Below are positions 34,150 to 45,140 of a stretch of 64,000 nt of DNA, in pieces. The first letter of the stretch is position 1; every line of letters starts with the position of its first letter. The position numbers and the translations under genes were made by a program. The DNA comes from Lithobates sylvaticus (lineage: Eukaryota > Chordata > Amphibia > Anura > Ranidae). The DNA lies in the NCBI GenBank assembly GCA_028564925.1, contig CM053030.1, positions 409,267,738 through 409,331,737 of the forward strand, read 5' to 3'. Below the pieces are notes generated by a model. That model did no database searches. It saw only the letters and a program-made list of their open reading frames with translations, and was not told where the DNA came from.

Positions 34150-35045
34150 TTGTAGGGAAAGGGAGCGGAAGGAAGTAAGATGTGTCTTTCATCGGCTGCA
34201 TTACGTTTCCTTGGCCAACCACTGAGTCTACGGTCCACAACATTTTCTGTTTCTTTGTGTTCTTCAAAAGAGCTTGAACAGCACATCTTGAAACCCCAGT
34301 CTGCTTTAAAATCTTTGCCTTAGAGAGACCTTGCTGATGCAGTATATTAACCTTGTGTCTTGCCATGGTGTATATGACCTGTGATATGAAACTGTCTTCC
34401 ACAACCTCACCCTAGTAGCAGAGTTTGGCTGTCCCTCACCCAGATTTAAGCCTCTTACACAGCTGTTTTTGTTTCAGTTAATGACTGTGTTCCAACCTAC
34501 ATATAAAATTGATAATCATTAGCACCTGCTTAGTATAATTGATTAATCATACACCTGATTTCAATCCTACAAAATCCCTAACTTTGTGCAAGTGTAAGAT
34601 TTGATGCTGGTTTGAAGCCAAATGCCGCGTACACACGCTTGGAATTTCAGACAACAAATGATCGATGGGAGCTTGTTGTCGGAAATTCCGACCATGTGTA
34701 GGCTCCATCAGACATTTGCTGTCGGAATTTCCGACAACAAAAATTTGAGAGCTGGATGTCGTTGTCGGAAATTCCGATCGTGTGTACACAATTCCGAGGC
34801 ACAAAATTCCACACATGCTCGGAATCAAGCAGAAGAGCTGCACTGGCTATTGAACTAAATTTTTCTCAGCTCGTTGTACCTGTTGTACGTCACCGCATTT
34901 TTGACGTTTGGAATTTCGGACAACATTTGTGTGACCGTGTGTATGCAAGACAAGTTTGAGCCAACTTCCATAAATAAATCCAGGATTTTGTTGTCGGAAT
35001 GTCCGATCGTGTGTACGTGGCATAAGGGTAGTTGTATTAATTATT
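34150..35045 (-). mobile_element. Tc1 fragment split by a MITE
   Basis: 34150-34622 matches the 5' third of the Tc1 at 21582-23127, both on the minus strand: the N-terminal block MARHKVNILHQQGLSKAKIL with TGVSRCAVQALLKN, then a leader with CACCTGATTTCAATCCTACA. Beyond the MITE at 34623-35022 the Tc1 wording resumes for about 20 bases (GGTAGTTGTATTAATTATTG) and dissolves into a (TA)n tract. The catalytic part is missing. One frame change is visible after the N-terminal block. Confidence 0.8.
34623..35022. mobile_element. Harbinger-like MITE inside the Tc1 fragment (about 400 bp)
   Basis: Ends TGCCGCGTACACACG and CGTGTGTACGTGGCA, TAA on the right side. The body has the TCGGAATTTCCGA palindromes typical of this group. 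The left triplet is AAA rather than TAA, so one copy has mutated. Confidence 0.82.
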
Positions 35046-35049
35046 GATT

Positions 35050-35051
<2 letters not shown>

Positions 35052-35112
<61 letters not shown>
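35052..35112. repeat. (TA)n microsatellite
   Basis: About 30 TA units at the truncated end of the Tc1 fragment. Confidence 0.95.
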
Positions 35113-35117
<5 letters not shown>

Positions 35118-35222
35118 AGAGTTAGAGTTAAATTTTTTAAATTTAGAGTTGTTGGCACAGCAACAGGGGATCTAAATTCAGTGGCTCCTTCTGGGGTAAG
35201 TGCTACAGGTGTATTGCATTAA

Positions 35223-35816
35223 CCACTTAAGCCCCAGACCATTTGGCTCCCCAAAGACCAGAGCACTTTTTGTGATTCGGCACTGCGTCGTTTTAACTGA
35301 CATTTGCACGGTCGTGCAACGTGGCTCACAAACAAAATTTACATCCTTTTTTTCCCACAAATAGAGATTTCTTTTGGTGGTATTTGATCACCTCTGCGGT
35401 TTTTATTTTTTGCGCTATAAACAAAAAAAAGTGACAATTTTGATTAAAAAAACATTATTTTTAACTTTTTGCTATAATAAATATCCCCCAAAAAATATAT
35501 AAAAAAATCCTTTTTTTTCCTCAGTTTAGGCCGATACGTATTCTTCTACATATTTTTGGTAAAAAAAAAATCACAATTAGCGTTTTATTGAGTGGTTTGC
35601 GCAAAAGTTATAGGGTCTACAAAATAGGGGATAGTTTTATGGTATTTTTATTAATAATTCGTTTTTTACTAGTAATGTCGGCGATCAGTGATCACACTCA
35701 GAGGTCGCGGCGGCGCGCGCCTGCAAACCGATTCTTAAAGGGCAACGTACAGGTACATTATTCTGCCTGTACCTGCCCTTCTGCTGACGTATATCGCGTG
35801 AGCCAGTCGCAACCGG
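35223..35816 (+). mobile_element. TTAA family, internally deleted copy (594 bp)
   Basis: TTAA at 35219-35222 and 35817-35820. Starts CCACTTAAGCCCCAGACC and ends GCCAGTCGCAACCGG, keeping all landmarks up to TAGGGGATAGTTTTATGG, then jumping to the terminal CTGACGTATATCGCG block. About 300 bases of the full-length form are missing. Confidence 0.85.
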
Positions 35817-36499
35817 TTAAGGCAGCAAATTCTTTATGAATGGGCTGCCAACACTCCTCAATGGACAGCAAAAACCCATGTGGCCCTTTCTTTTTTTTAA
35901 ATGCAATGCACCACAACAAAAATGCAGTTTGTGCCTTGTGGTAAGATCTGATCTTTTGTGCTTTGACCTTTACTGTTTAGTGAATTTGAGTGTCAAAAAG
36001 TGGGTACATTCCCATGCATTGTATTAGTGGCAGGTTAATCAAAAAAAAAAACAAATTGAGGTGGATGGAGGAGCTCCTCCTACCCCCTCCCCCCCATAAG
36101 GATACTTTGTCAGGATACACAGATCAGCGGCTGCAGCATGTCCATTTCCAACATGTCCCTTTGACAGAAGTCAATCAACAGTTGATCAACAGATCCACTT
36201 CTGCCGAGCAGGGCTGGCCACACACTGATCAAAATTGAGCCAGTCCCTGCGTTCCAGTGTATGGCCAGCCTAAATCAATATTAAACCCAAAGCCAGAAGT
36301 GTATTATATTGCAGCTTACCAATAATTACATGTGGTGGCTGCATTCGGTTTTTTTTTCCAGCTTTTTTTCCTCTGTTTTGTGATCTGGCCAATAACACAC
36401 CTCCTGTATTAGAGTGTCCCCACTCTGGATGAAGGAGTACAGTGGGAACCTTTGCACAGCAGTATTGTCAATCTGGGGGGGAGAGGAGTGTTAGATTAA

Positions 36500-37570
36500 G
36501 GTGACCAGACGTCCTTGGTTTTGTCCCCGGATTGCAGGGCAACATCAGGTGCAGGGCCGATCCTGGGTGGGTGCTGAGGCAGAGGGGGAGCGCCGAAGCC
36601 AGTGGCATACCAATGGGATGCGGTCCACCCTGGGTGCCACACACTGGGGGGGGGGGGGGGTCAGGTCGGCGTCGCCAGCTGTGACAGCTTTAATTTGAAT
36701 CGCCAAGTGCCAGCTGTCAAACAAAGTCCTGCCTCCTGACTTGGCTCCTTTGATAGACGGCACATTTGTCCAATGCCGGGACATGTGCTGTCTTTCATAG
36801 GTAGGAGCCGATCCAGGAGGCGGGAATTGTGTGACGACAGGCACCCGACAATTCAAATGAAAGCTATCACAGTGTGTGACGCCGACTGCATTGATGGGCA
36901 CTGGTGAGGCTACACTGATGGGCACTGGTGAGGCTGCATAGATGGACACAGCTGAACCCTGCATTCTCTATGTAGCGCACTCCTGAGCCCTGCATTCTCT
37001 ATGTAGCGCACTCCTGAGCCCTGCATTCTCTATGTAGCACACTCTTGAGCCCTGCATTCTTTATGTAGCGCACACCTGAGCCCTGCATTCTTTATGTAGC
37101 GCACACCTGGGCCCTGCATTCTTTATGTAGCACACTCCTGAGCCCTTTATTCTTTATGTAACGCACTCCTGAGCCCTGAATTCTTTATGTAGCACACTTC
37201 TGAGCCCTGAATTCTTTATGTAGCACACTTCTGAGCCCTGCATTCTTTATGTAGTGCACTACTGAGCCCTGCATTCTTTATGTAGCAAGCTCCTGAGCAC
37301 TCCTTAGCCCTGCAATCTTTATGTAACGCACTCCTGAACTCTGCACTCTATTTTTTCTCTATCTTATCTTCATAACATTTGGTAGTCATATTTCAAAAAA
37401 TTCTGGACAAAATTAGAGAAATAACGTATATATCATACAATCATTCCATAAACACATACCACATACAATGCATATATCATTTAAGGAAAATATGCTTATA
37501 AAATAGTATACCATTTGCCAATAAAAAAAAAAATGCCCCCGGATTTTATTTAAAAAATCTGGTCACCTTA
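36500..37570. mobile_element. Probable element with GGTGACCAGA ends
   Basis: GGTGACCAGACGTCC near 36500 and AAAAAATCTGGTCACC ending near 37567 are inverted, with TTAGAT outside both ends, slightly displaced. CCCCGG lies inside both. The interior includes a G-run, a stretch of GC-rich DNA and the 31-bp minisatellite. Class unknown. Confidence 0.5.
36955..37345 (+). repeat. 31-bp minisatellite, about twelve copies
   Basis: The unit GCATTCTTTATGTAGCGCAC...CCT is repeated head to tail; successive GCATTCTCTA starts at 36961 and 36992 give the period. Copies differ by several changes (TCT/TTT, GCG/GCA), so the array is older than the one at 26.1 kb. Confidence 0.92.
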
Positions 37571-37588
37571 TGTTAGATACAGATTTAA

Positions 37589-38081
37589 TCAATATTTTTT
37601 ACTTTTTGCTATAATAAATATCCCCAAAAAATATATAAAAAAACATTTTTTTTCCTCAGTTTAGGCCGATACGTATTCTTCTACATATTTTTGGTAAAAA
37701 AAAATCGCAATAAGCGATTATTGATTAGTTTGCGCAAAAGTTATAGCGTTTACAAAATAGGGGATAGTTTTATAGCATTTTTATTAATATTTTTCTTTTT
37801 ATTAGTAATGGCTGCGATCAGCGATTTTTATTGTGACTGCGACATTATGGTGGACACATCGGACATTTTTGACACATTTTTGGGACATTTGTCATTTATA
37901 CAGCAATCACTGCTATTTAAATAGCACTGATTCCTATGTAAATGACAGTTGTAGTGAAGGGGTTAACCACTAGGGGGCGGGGAGGAGTCAGTGTGACGTG
38001 TTGTGTTTTTTTTACAGTAGGGGGGCGTGGCTGTACGTCTGACGTCATTGATCGGCGTTCCCGATGACAGGGAACCGCCGA
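37589..38081 (+). mobile_element. Internal TTAA-family fragment bracketed by 26-bp direct repeats
   Basis: The fragment starts in mid-element (TTTTTGCTATAATAAATATC) and ends in mid-element (CGATGACAGGGAACCGCCGA); neither terminus is present. An identical 26-base sequence, beginning TCACCTTATGTTAGATACAG, lies at 37563-37588 and 38082-38107. This is not how TTAA elements insert. Confidence 0.88.
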
Positions 38082-38301
38082 TCACCTTATGTTAGATACA
38101 GATTTAAATACACTAACAAATTTTGGCTGAACTCCTGCTAATACTCTATAATCAGTTACAGCAAACTGTGTTTTTCCTTTTGGAATAACAAAAATACAGT
38201 ATAGAGCATACTTTCTCAACATTTTTTACACAGAGGAACCCTTAAAATAACTTTCCGGTCTCAGAAAACCCCTGATAAAAACGACTATATCTTATGATAC
38301 A

Positions 38302-38325
38302 TGTGTGTGTGTGTGTGTGTGTGTG
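38302..38325 (+). repeat. (TG)n microsatellite
   Basis: Twelve TG units. Confidence 0.95.
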
Positions 38326-38472
38326 AAGAATGCTCCTTACATGTGTGGTCATTGAAAAGAATTTCCACCTTTCAGATACTTAAAAAGATAATTGATGTCA
38401 GTGGGAACTTATCTGAGATTCAAAAATTGGTCATTACTCAAGGAACCCCAAGCAACCTTTGAAGGAACCTTA

Positions 38473-39609
38473 AGCCCTGTACACACGATCGGACTTTCCG
38501 ACGGAAAATGTGTGATGTCAGGCTGTTGGCGGAAAATCCAACCATGTGTATGCTCCATCGGACAATTGTTGCCGGACTTTCAACCAATAAATGTTGGCTA
38601 GCATGTCTTCAAATTTTCCACCAACAAATGTGTGTTGTCAGATTTTCCGATCGTGTGTACGCAAGTCCGTCAGACAAAAGTCCAAAGTACAAACACGCAT
38701 GTTCGGAAGCAAGGACGAAGCAGAAGTGGTCGGTCTTGTAAACTATTGTTCGTAATGGAGAATTATCATTCGTGACAAATGCAGTGCATTCTCTACTTCT
38801 TTAATGGGATAATAATGAAGCTGCTTTGCTGGTGATACTGATGGTGTTATTGCAAACTAATTTTCAAAGGCTTTTCTTTTCTAGTGATATCAAGAATAAT
38901 ATTATAATTTTTTTATTTATTTTTTATTTGGGCAAGTTACCACAACACCATTATCCCGTAATTTTTAAGATCAAAGATACAATTATGTTGGTGTCCCTTG
39001 TCAATTTTATATTGTATTTTTTGAAATGTAACTGCCGACTCCCAAAATGTCATTTGAAGTAAAACACAAGTATTATTCTCCACAATTGTTTTATTGTGCA
39101 TTAAAAAAATTAAAAAATTAAATTAGACATGCTATCTGCCAATAGAACTTAACCAAAAAGTGTATTCTATGCATACAAAAATATACCAAATCAAATCAAT
39201 ATTCAACCAAAAAAAATAATATCAAAGCAATAACTCCAAGGCCAATAATAAATAACACGTTATCTCCTCTGATTCCGCAACATGTCTGGTTGAAGAACGG
39301 CCATTCAGAAACAAACTGAAAAGCACAAAATGAATAGCACGAACTGAAATGCGCTAAATGAAAAATGCAAAAAGAAAGGCGCCAATCAACACTCACCAAA
39401 CTTCTACTAACTCGAAATTAGCAGAAGGAGTCCAAACGGTGGCGCTAAAGAGCTGAAAAACCATGCAGTACGTCTAGTACGTCACTACGTTCGTAATTGT
39501 TGGCCAACACTAGTGTGGCCTTGTGTATGCAAGACAAGTTTGAGCCAACGCCCTTCGGACAAAATTCCACGGTTTTGTTGGCGGAAAGTCCGATCATGTG
39601 TACGAGGCA
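38473..39609. mobile_element. Harbinger-like non-autonomous element, long form (1137 bp)
   Basis: Ends AGCCCTGTACACACGATCGG and CGATCATGTGTACGAGGCA, TTA at 38470-38472 and 39610-39612. The middle (about 38880-39440) matches the middle of the element at 53741-54554 with scattered differences that do not favour any reading frame, so it is probably non-coding. Possibly a deletion product of an autonomous Harbinger; no nuclease or Myb-like domain is readable. Confidence 0.85.
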
Positions 39610-39612
39610 TTA

Positions 39613-40037
39613 TGCCCTGTACACACGATCGGATTTTTCCGACGGAAAATGTTCTATCGGACCACGTTGTCGGAAATTCTGACCGTGTGTGGGCTCCATA
39701 GGTCTTTTTCCGTCTGAATTTCCGACGGAAAAAGTTTGAGATCCTGCTCTCAAATTTTCCGACAACAAAGTCCTATCGGACTTTTTCCGATCGTGTGTAG
39801 CGAATTCCGACGGACAAAGTGCCACGCATGCTCAGATCACATTACAAGACCAAAGCTATTGGCTACTAGCCTCTACGTAGTCCCGTCATACGCAACGAAC
39901 GTCACCACGTTCAGGATGATCGGATTTTCCGACAACTTTGTCCGACCGTGTGTATGCAACACCAGTGTCGGACAAAATCCGTCTGAAAAAATCAGACGGA
40001 TTTTGTGGTCGGAATTTCCGACCATGTGTACGGGGCA
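39613..40037. mobile_element. Harbinger-like MITE (425 bp)
   Basis: Ends TGCCCTGTACACACGATCGG and CCATGTGTACGGGGCA, TTA at 39610-39612 and 40038-40040. Same family as 358-754, opposite orientation. It begins on the very TTA that ends the preceding element. Confidence 0.9.
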
Positions 40038-40040
40038 TTA

Positions 40041-41149
40041 GAGTTCCAGGGAACCCTGTTTAAGGCTGTGCAGTTTGCTTTTGATCCGTTTCTGCGGTGC
40101 ATTTAGCATTTTTGCACACTTTTTTCTGGCATTTTTTTTAATTCGTTCTGCATTTTTTATGTTTTCAATGGGTTTTTTTTTGGCCAATTTGTTGTTGGTC
40201 AAATAAAAAAATACAAATCGCACAAAATTGTGGTAAAATTGCGTCAAAAAACACACTACATGCTTTTCTGCAGCTTTCCCATTGAAGTCTATTGAACCAA
40301 ATATGCAATGTTTTGCATTTTTAAAAAAGTCCCTGACTTTTTTTTAAAAAATAGTAAAGTAAAAGAGTAAGAGTAAAAAAAGTAAGAGTAAAAAAATAAA
40401 AGTCAAACGAAAAAATTCTAATTTTGTTCCATTTTTCATACGATTGTGCCCTAATTGTTTTGAAAATTACCCTGCGAAAAAAAAGTACTCCCCTACTGTA
40501 CACTTCCTCTGGACAATCCCATTGTAATTAAACCATGGCTCATCCATGTACAGGAAGACATTCTTTTTGCTCTGCCATTTCATATGTAAACACCTTGCCA
40601 TATAAGTTTCAATATTCTATTAACTTAGACTGTGGATTCAAATGTAGGCGAGGGGTTTACGTCTGGAAAAAGGAATCCATTTGTTTGAAAGCCTCATGAC
40701 ATTTACAAACAAACCATCCTATTCATAAGTGCATGCTGTACAGTGCTTTACATTATATATTTTCATTGCAATGAGACTGCATGGTATTAAAGAACTTTTG
40801 ACAGTGAACGTTCTTTTCCTTCCGGGTCACACATTCATATTTCTTTTTCAATTTTTTTTTTTGTACGAGTCTCCCATTAACAATTAGAAAATCATTTGTT
40901 CGCCAAGAAATTTCCACCATGTTCGATTGGTCATTTTCAATGGCTGCATGAAAATTGGGTGTTGCTGTGGGCACACTCATTTTTCGAAAATCAATCCTTC
41001 TTTCAACAATTTATTTTTCAACACATGTATGGGCTTCTTAATTTAAAGGAGAGCTGAACTCAAAATGCGACAAGGAACATTTAGAAAATGTGCATCTCTG
41101 ACTAAAGTTGAATAAAGCCCTTGCTATAGGCGAAGGCCATTTACGTACC
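40041..41149. other. No gene recognised; 40540-40790 repeat-poor
   Basis: The first part contains AAAAA- and GCATTTT-rich wording typical of decayed MITEs. The part 40540-40790 is single-copy in style and might be conserved non-coding DNA. No coding frame. Confidence 0.35.
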
Positions 41150-41395
41150 TTATGAGGCCTTACTGGAATACTCCCAGGACATTTCTAAGTGAGGCCTAGT
41201 CATCACTGCTCACCTCCACCATCACAGGAGTGAGCTCTTTCTCTGATTCAATCCCCCTCACATATTCTTTCTCTCCCCTGATGCAGCAGCTCTAAGCTCA
41301 GCATTAGAGAGCACACTCCTGTGATGGTGGAGGTGAGCAGTGATGACTAGGCCTTACTTAACATCCTGGGAGTATTCCAGTCAGGCTTCATAAGT
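41150..41395. repeat. Long hairpin, about 80-bp arms
   Basis: CTTATGAGGCCTTACTGGAA...TCACAGGAGTG (about 41150-41232) is the inverted repeat of CACTCCTGTGATGGTGGAGG...CTTCATAAG (about 41307-41395). The inner 40 bases of each arm are almost perfect. The loop is about 75 bases. Probably the core of a MITE whose outer ends are lost. Confidence 0.85.
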
Positions 41396-41712
41396 AGGGT
41401 TGCCACCTGTCTGGGATTTACCCAGACAGTTTGGGTCTTGATTAATGCGTCCAGGTTTCAGAAACCCAGACACATTATTCAGACCGGACTAGACTATGGC
41501 TTCCCAGCAGGGTTGCTGGCTGCAGTTGTCTAATCCAAGAGCGTCTGTTACACTCTCTTTCACACTGCCCAAAGCCAGCACTAACAGTTACCCCCGCCCA
41601 GGGCCAGGTAAAGAACATCATGGGCCTGGTGCTGAGGATTTTGGTCGGGCCTTTTATAAATAAAAATGCAAACAATTTTTTGTTATAACAAATTAAATTA
41701 AAGAGAGAGAGG

Positions 41713-41714
<2 letters not shown>

Positions 41715-41750
<36 letters not shown>
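41715..41750 (+). repeat. (GA)n microsatellite
   Basis: Eighteen AG units within a purine-rich stretch (41700-41830). Confidence 0.92.
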
Positions 41751-41755
<5 letters not shown>

Positions 41756-42374
41756 AGGGGATGAAAGAGGTGTGAGGGGTAAGGGAGGGAGGGAGGTTGA
41801 GAGAGAAAGGGGGGATGCGTGGGAAAGACATCAACGCAGCCCGGCCAAGGCAAGTGACTGAAGGCACAGAACCCGGAAGGAAGACCTGGTGAAGATGGAA
41901 GCAACCGGCCCCACCGGATTGATCACATCACTGGAGGGCTCAGTCTGACAATTTAAGTGTACCCTAATGTGCTAATATGCTGTGAATACTTGTACATTAT
42001 GGCATAACCTACCTCAGGGCCTCTAAAAAGTAGTAATGTTAGAAAAGTTTACTACAGCTTTGATATCACAGGAGCCTCTCAAAAATATTTTCAGGGACAC
42101 TTTTTTTTACAAGTGCTATATTTAGAGTAGCTGACATCCCCTATGTTCACCTATACATCACAATAGTAATTACAAAATTAAATGAGTACTAATAATGGGG
42201 CAAAACAAATATGAGGACTGAGATTTCCTTTAGTTGAACTTACAAAAAAGTGTGCCCATTCTAGAGCATTGAGGATATTCAGTATAATTTTAAAGAACTG
42301 TTTTTGTGGGAAAGAGGCATAAGGGAGGAGTATGGATGGTATAAAAGTGGGAAGTATGTGCAGGTGATGGAGAG

Positions 42375-42700
42375 GAATGTGGAGGGTCTAACAGTGGGCA
42401 CTATGCACATGAAAGGAGTGTGGAGGGTATGGCAGAAGGCACTATGTACAGGAGAGGAGTGTGAAGGGTATGACAGTGGGCAGTATGCACAGCAGAGGAG
42501 TGTGGAGGGTATGACAGTATGTACAGGAGAGGAGTGTGGAGGGTACGACAGTGGGCACTATGTACAGGAGAGATGTGTATAACAGCGTGCACTATGTAAA
42601 GGATAGGAGTGTGAAGGATATGACAGCAGGTGCTATGTATAGGAGAGAAGTGTGGAGAGTATGACAGTGGGCTATGTATAGGAGAGGAGGATGAAGTAAT
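42375..42700 (+). repeat. 41-bp minisatellite, about eight copies
   Basis: Unit of the type TGGAGGGTATGACAGTGGGC...GGAGAGGAG, with starts at 42380, 42421, 42462 and 42502, then irregular spacing. The 92-codon frame across it is a by-product. Confidence 0.88.
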
Positions 42701-44180
42701 CTGGGAAGGAAAAATGTAAAAAGGTTTGTGGAAGGATGTTTAGGGACTGCGTAGTGGTTAAGCGGGCCATACATGAATTGAATTTACACCAATTAAACAG
42801 AGACCAGCCATAGTCGATCTATGTATGGGCTAGCTGGTTTTACACAGGTCAACCTATTAACCGACTTGAGTACAACCAGCCTGTCAGGTTTTCCAGAAAA
42901 CAATCAGTGCTGCCAGCTATAGTTAGCAACACTGATCATCGTATTCACTGGCAGAACACAATAACACTGTGGGAGTGATTCCCCCATCCACAGGTCAGCA
43001 GGTGAGAGGGTGTGTGTGGACAGGCTGGGGAGAGATACTAGTCAGTGGCTGGGTAGGCACTGGTTAGTATCAGAGCCAGATACACACATGTGAGGTATCG
43101 CCACGATCGTTAGAGCGAGAGCAATAATTCTAGCACTAGACCTTCTCTGCAACTCTAAACAAGTAACCTGCAAAAAAATGTAAAGCATCGCTTGTTACAC
43201 AAAAAAATCGTCCTAACTTTAGTGTTTTTTTATGAATGAAACAGTTTCTTCCCCAAAAAAAAACTTTTGAAAAATTGCTGCGCAAATATCGTGTAACGTA
43301 AAAAGTTGCAAAGGCCACCATTTTATTCCATAGGGAAAATGGAAAACAATATATATAATGCTTGAGGGTTCTGAGTAATTTTCTATCAAAAAAAAGATGA
43401 TTTTTACATGTAGGAGAGAAGTGTCAGAATTGGCCTGGGTAGCAAGGGGTTAATTATCATAAGTAATATACAAATAATTATTATAAGCACTGTGATCTCA
43501 TCCTCTCAGTCTGCTGCAGAGTGTTCCAGCTTGTATTTATACTGGCCGCTCTGTATGTAGCTTCTGACCGACTGCGCAAGTAGCCCTGTATCTCCGGAAC
43601 TATAGATGATAGCAGCCCCATATATAACCAGTGTTGAAGTAGGTATTTAGCAACATACCCACCAAATGGGGAGTCTCTATGACTCCTGGTCGCTGAGCTA
43701 CAACCCTCGAAGTCGATCTTTTTTTATTTATTTTTTTTATTTTTTATTTTTTTTCCTTTTGGGCAAATGGGCCTATCTTGAGAAAGGGGCCTGGAGCTGC
43801 AGCTCCAATAGCCCCTATGTTAATCCGGCCCTGCCCCCGCCCCCACACTGACTGGAGAGGAGAGAGGGCTCGATCTGCTTCTTATCCTCCAACCCCTCTG
43901 TGTCTGCCCGCCCACACTCCAATCCCCAGCACTGTGCCTCAGAAAAGGAAAGTAGGGGTGGGAAATTTGAAGCCCAGCAGCCGCAGATACATATGGATGA
44001 GAGTTACTGACTGCCAAGAGGTAAGTGAGTGAGCCATCCATCCCTGTCTGTGACTTAAGTCCCCCCATTTTTCCCTTCTCTCCCCTGCCTCTGAGTTAGT
44101 ACACTAAGGTAAATCAGAGTTCTCAGAGCACCCCTTACATCAGAGTTCCTCTTTACACATTGTTCCGCAGTGTTCCTCCT
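42701..44180. other. Unassigned repeat-like DNA
   Basis: Several stretches have the feel of interspersed repeats (for example AGCGAGAGCAATAATTCTAG near 43112, and TGTCAGAATTGGCC at 43422, which could be the start of another LTR fossil), but no paired ends could be established. No gene. Confidence 0.35.
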
Positions 44181-45140
44181 TGTCAGGGCTGGGCTCAGCC
44201 CTTCCTTCTCTGAGCTGGCCGCTCAGCTTTCGGCTAATTGACAGCTCCTATATCTCCACAGTTACGCAGCTGTTGATGATATCCTGCTCGTCAGTCCTGC
44301 CTACTTAATCCGTCCTGTGCACAGGATCTCTGCCTTCACCTTGGTCAACATCACAGAAACTATCTCCTGCGATCCTGTTCAAGACTTGCTTTGCTGACAT
44401 CCCTTCTGGCTCCAGATCCTGCTTGCTAATCCACTACATTGATCCCTGACTTCTGGCTTGGCTGACTATCCACTCCGGTTTTAATCCGGTTTTGACTACG
44501 TTTGTTCTTTTTACTTTTATTATTAAAGCGGTTCTGCACTCTGAAAAAAAATTTTTTTTTTTAAGGATGTAATATAAAGTGTGCTTACCTTTATTAGGGG
44601 ACTCACCTGTTCCATCTTCCATCTCGATCGCCGCCGGTTTTCGTCCGATGAAGTTCCTCGTCTTCTTCTTTAGTGCTGGGGGCCATCTTGCCTGTGGGCA
44701 TGTGAAACACCCACAGGGACTTTAGATGGCCCACCATGCACTGCCGTTACTCGCGCGTGCGCAGTAACGGCTCATCTGCCGAGATCTCACGAGATTTCGG
44801 CAGATGCGGCCGAAATCTCGGGAGATTTCGGAAGATGTGGCCGAAATCTCGCGAGATTTCGGAAGATGCCCGCACTGACTCCTGGGATCAATGACACCAG
44901 ATCCCAGGAGACAGTGCGGCGTGACGACGATCGACGCAAGACCCCGCCCGCCGCCGCAGAGGGAGAAGACCGGAAGTCTTCATTACAAGGTAAGTAAAAA
45001 AAAAAAAAACATTTCATTTAGTACTCTTTGCCTGATTTGGAAGGCAAAGAGATTTACTAAATGAAATGGGTGTAGAACCGCTTTAAACAAGTGTGATTTA
45101 ACTGAACTTCTGTCTCGGCCTGATTTCATGGTTTCTGACA
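44181..45140 (+). mobile_element. Probable solo LTR fossil, split by a MITE
   Basis: Begins TGTCAGGGCTGG and ends TTTCTGACA, giving the TG...CA borders and short TGTCAG/CTGACA inverted ends of an LTR. ATTAAA (a poly-A-signal-like word) lies near 44522. Without the 556-bp MITE and its extra TTAA the LTR is about 400 bp. Flanks CTCCT and CCCCT match at four of five bases, a likely target duplication. No internal retroelement sequence is attached, so it looks like a solo LTR left after recombination. Family not determined; old. Confidence 0.55.
44527..45082. mobile_element. TTAA-flanked MITE, AGCGGTTCTGCAC family (556 bp)
   Basis: Ends AGCGGTTCTGCAC and GTGTAGAACCGCT, TTAA at 44523-44526 and 45083-45086. 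The interior contains a palindromic tandem repeat of about 31 bases (CGAAATCTCG(C/G)GAGATTTCGG) in three copies at 44775-44865, and a hairpin CTCCTGGGATC / GATCCCAGGAG at 44878-44912. Non-coding. Confidence 0.88.

Noticed and set aside
36955-37345. CRISPR-like array (31-bp repeats)
   Set aside because: Units are contiguous without spacers and the DNA is vertebrate; it is a minisatellite.
38826-39062. Frame shared with 53871-54068 (LPQHH...CHLK)
   Set aside because: Shared because both are copies of one MITE; differences between them change residues freely, with no sign of selection on the protein.
43422-45140. A single 1.7-kb LTR running from the first TGTCAGAA to TTCTGACA
   Set aside because: The 8-bp ends pair perfectly, but the flanks (AGAAG, CCCCT) do not match; the shorter 44181-45140 call has a near-matching duplication.
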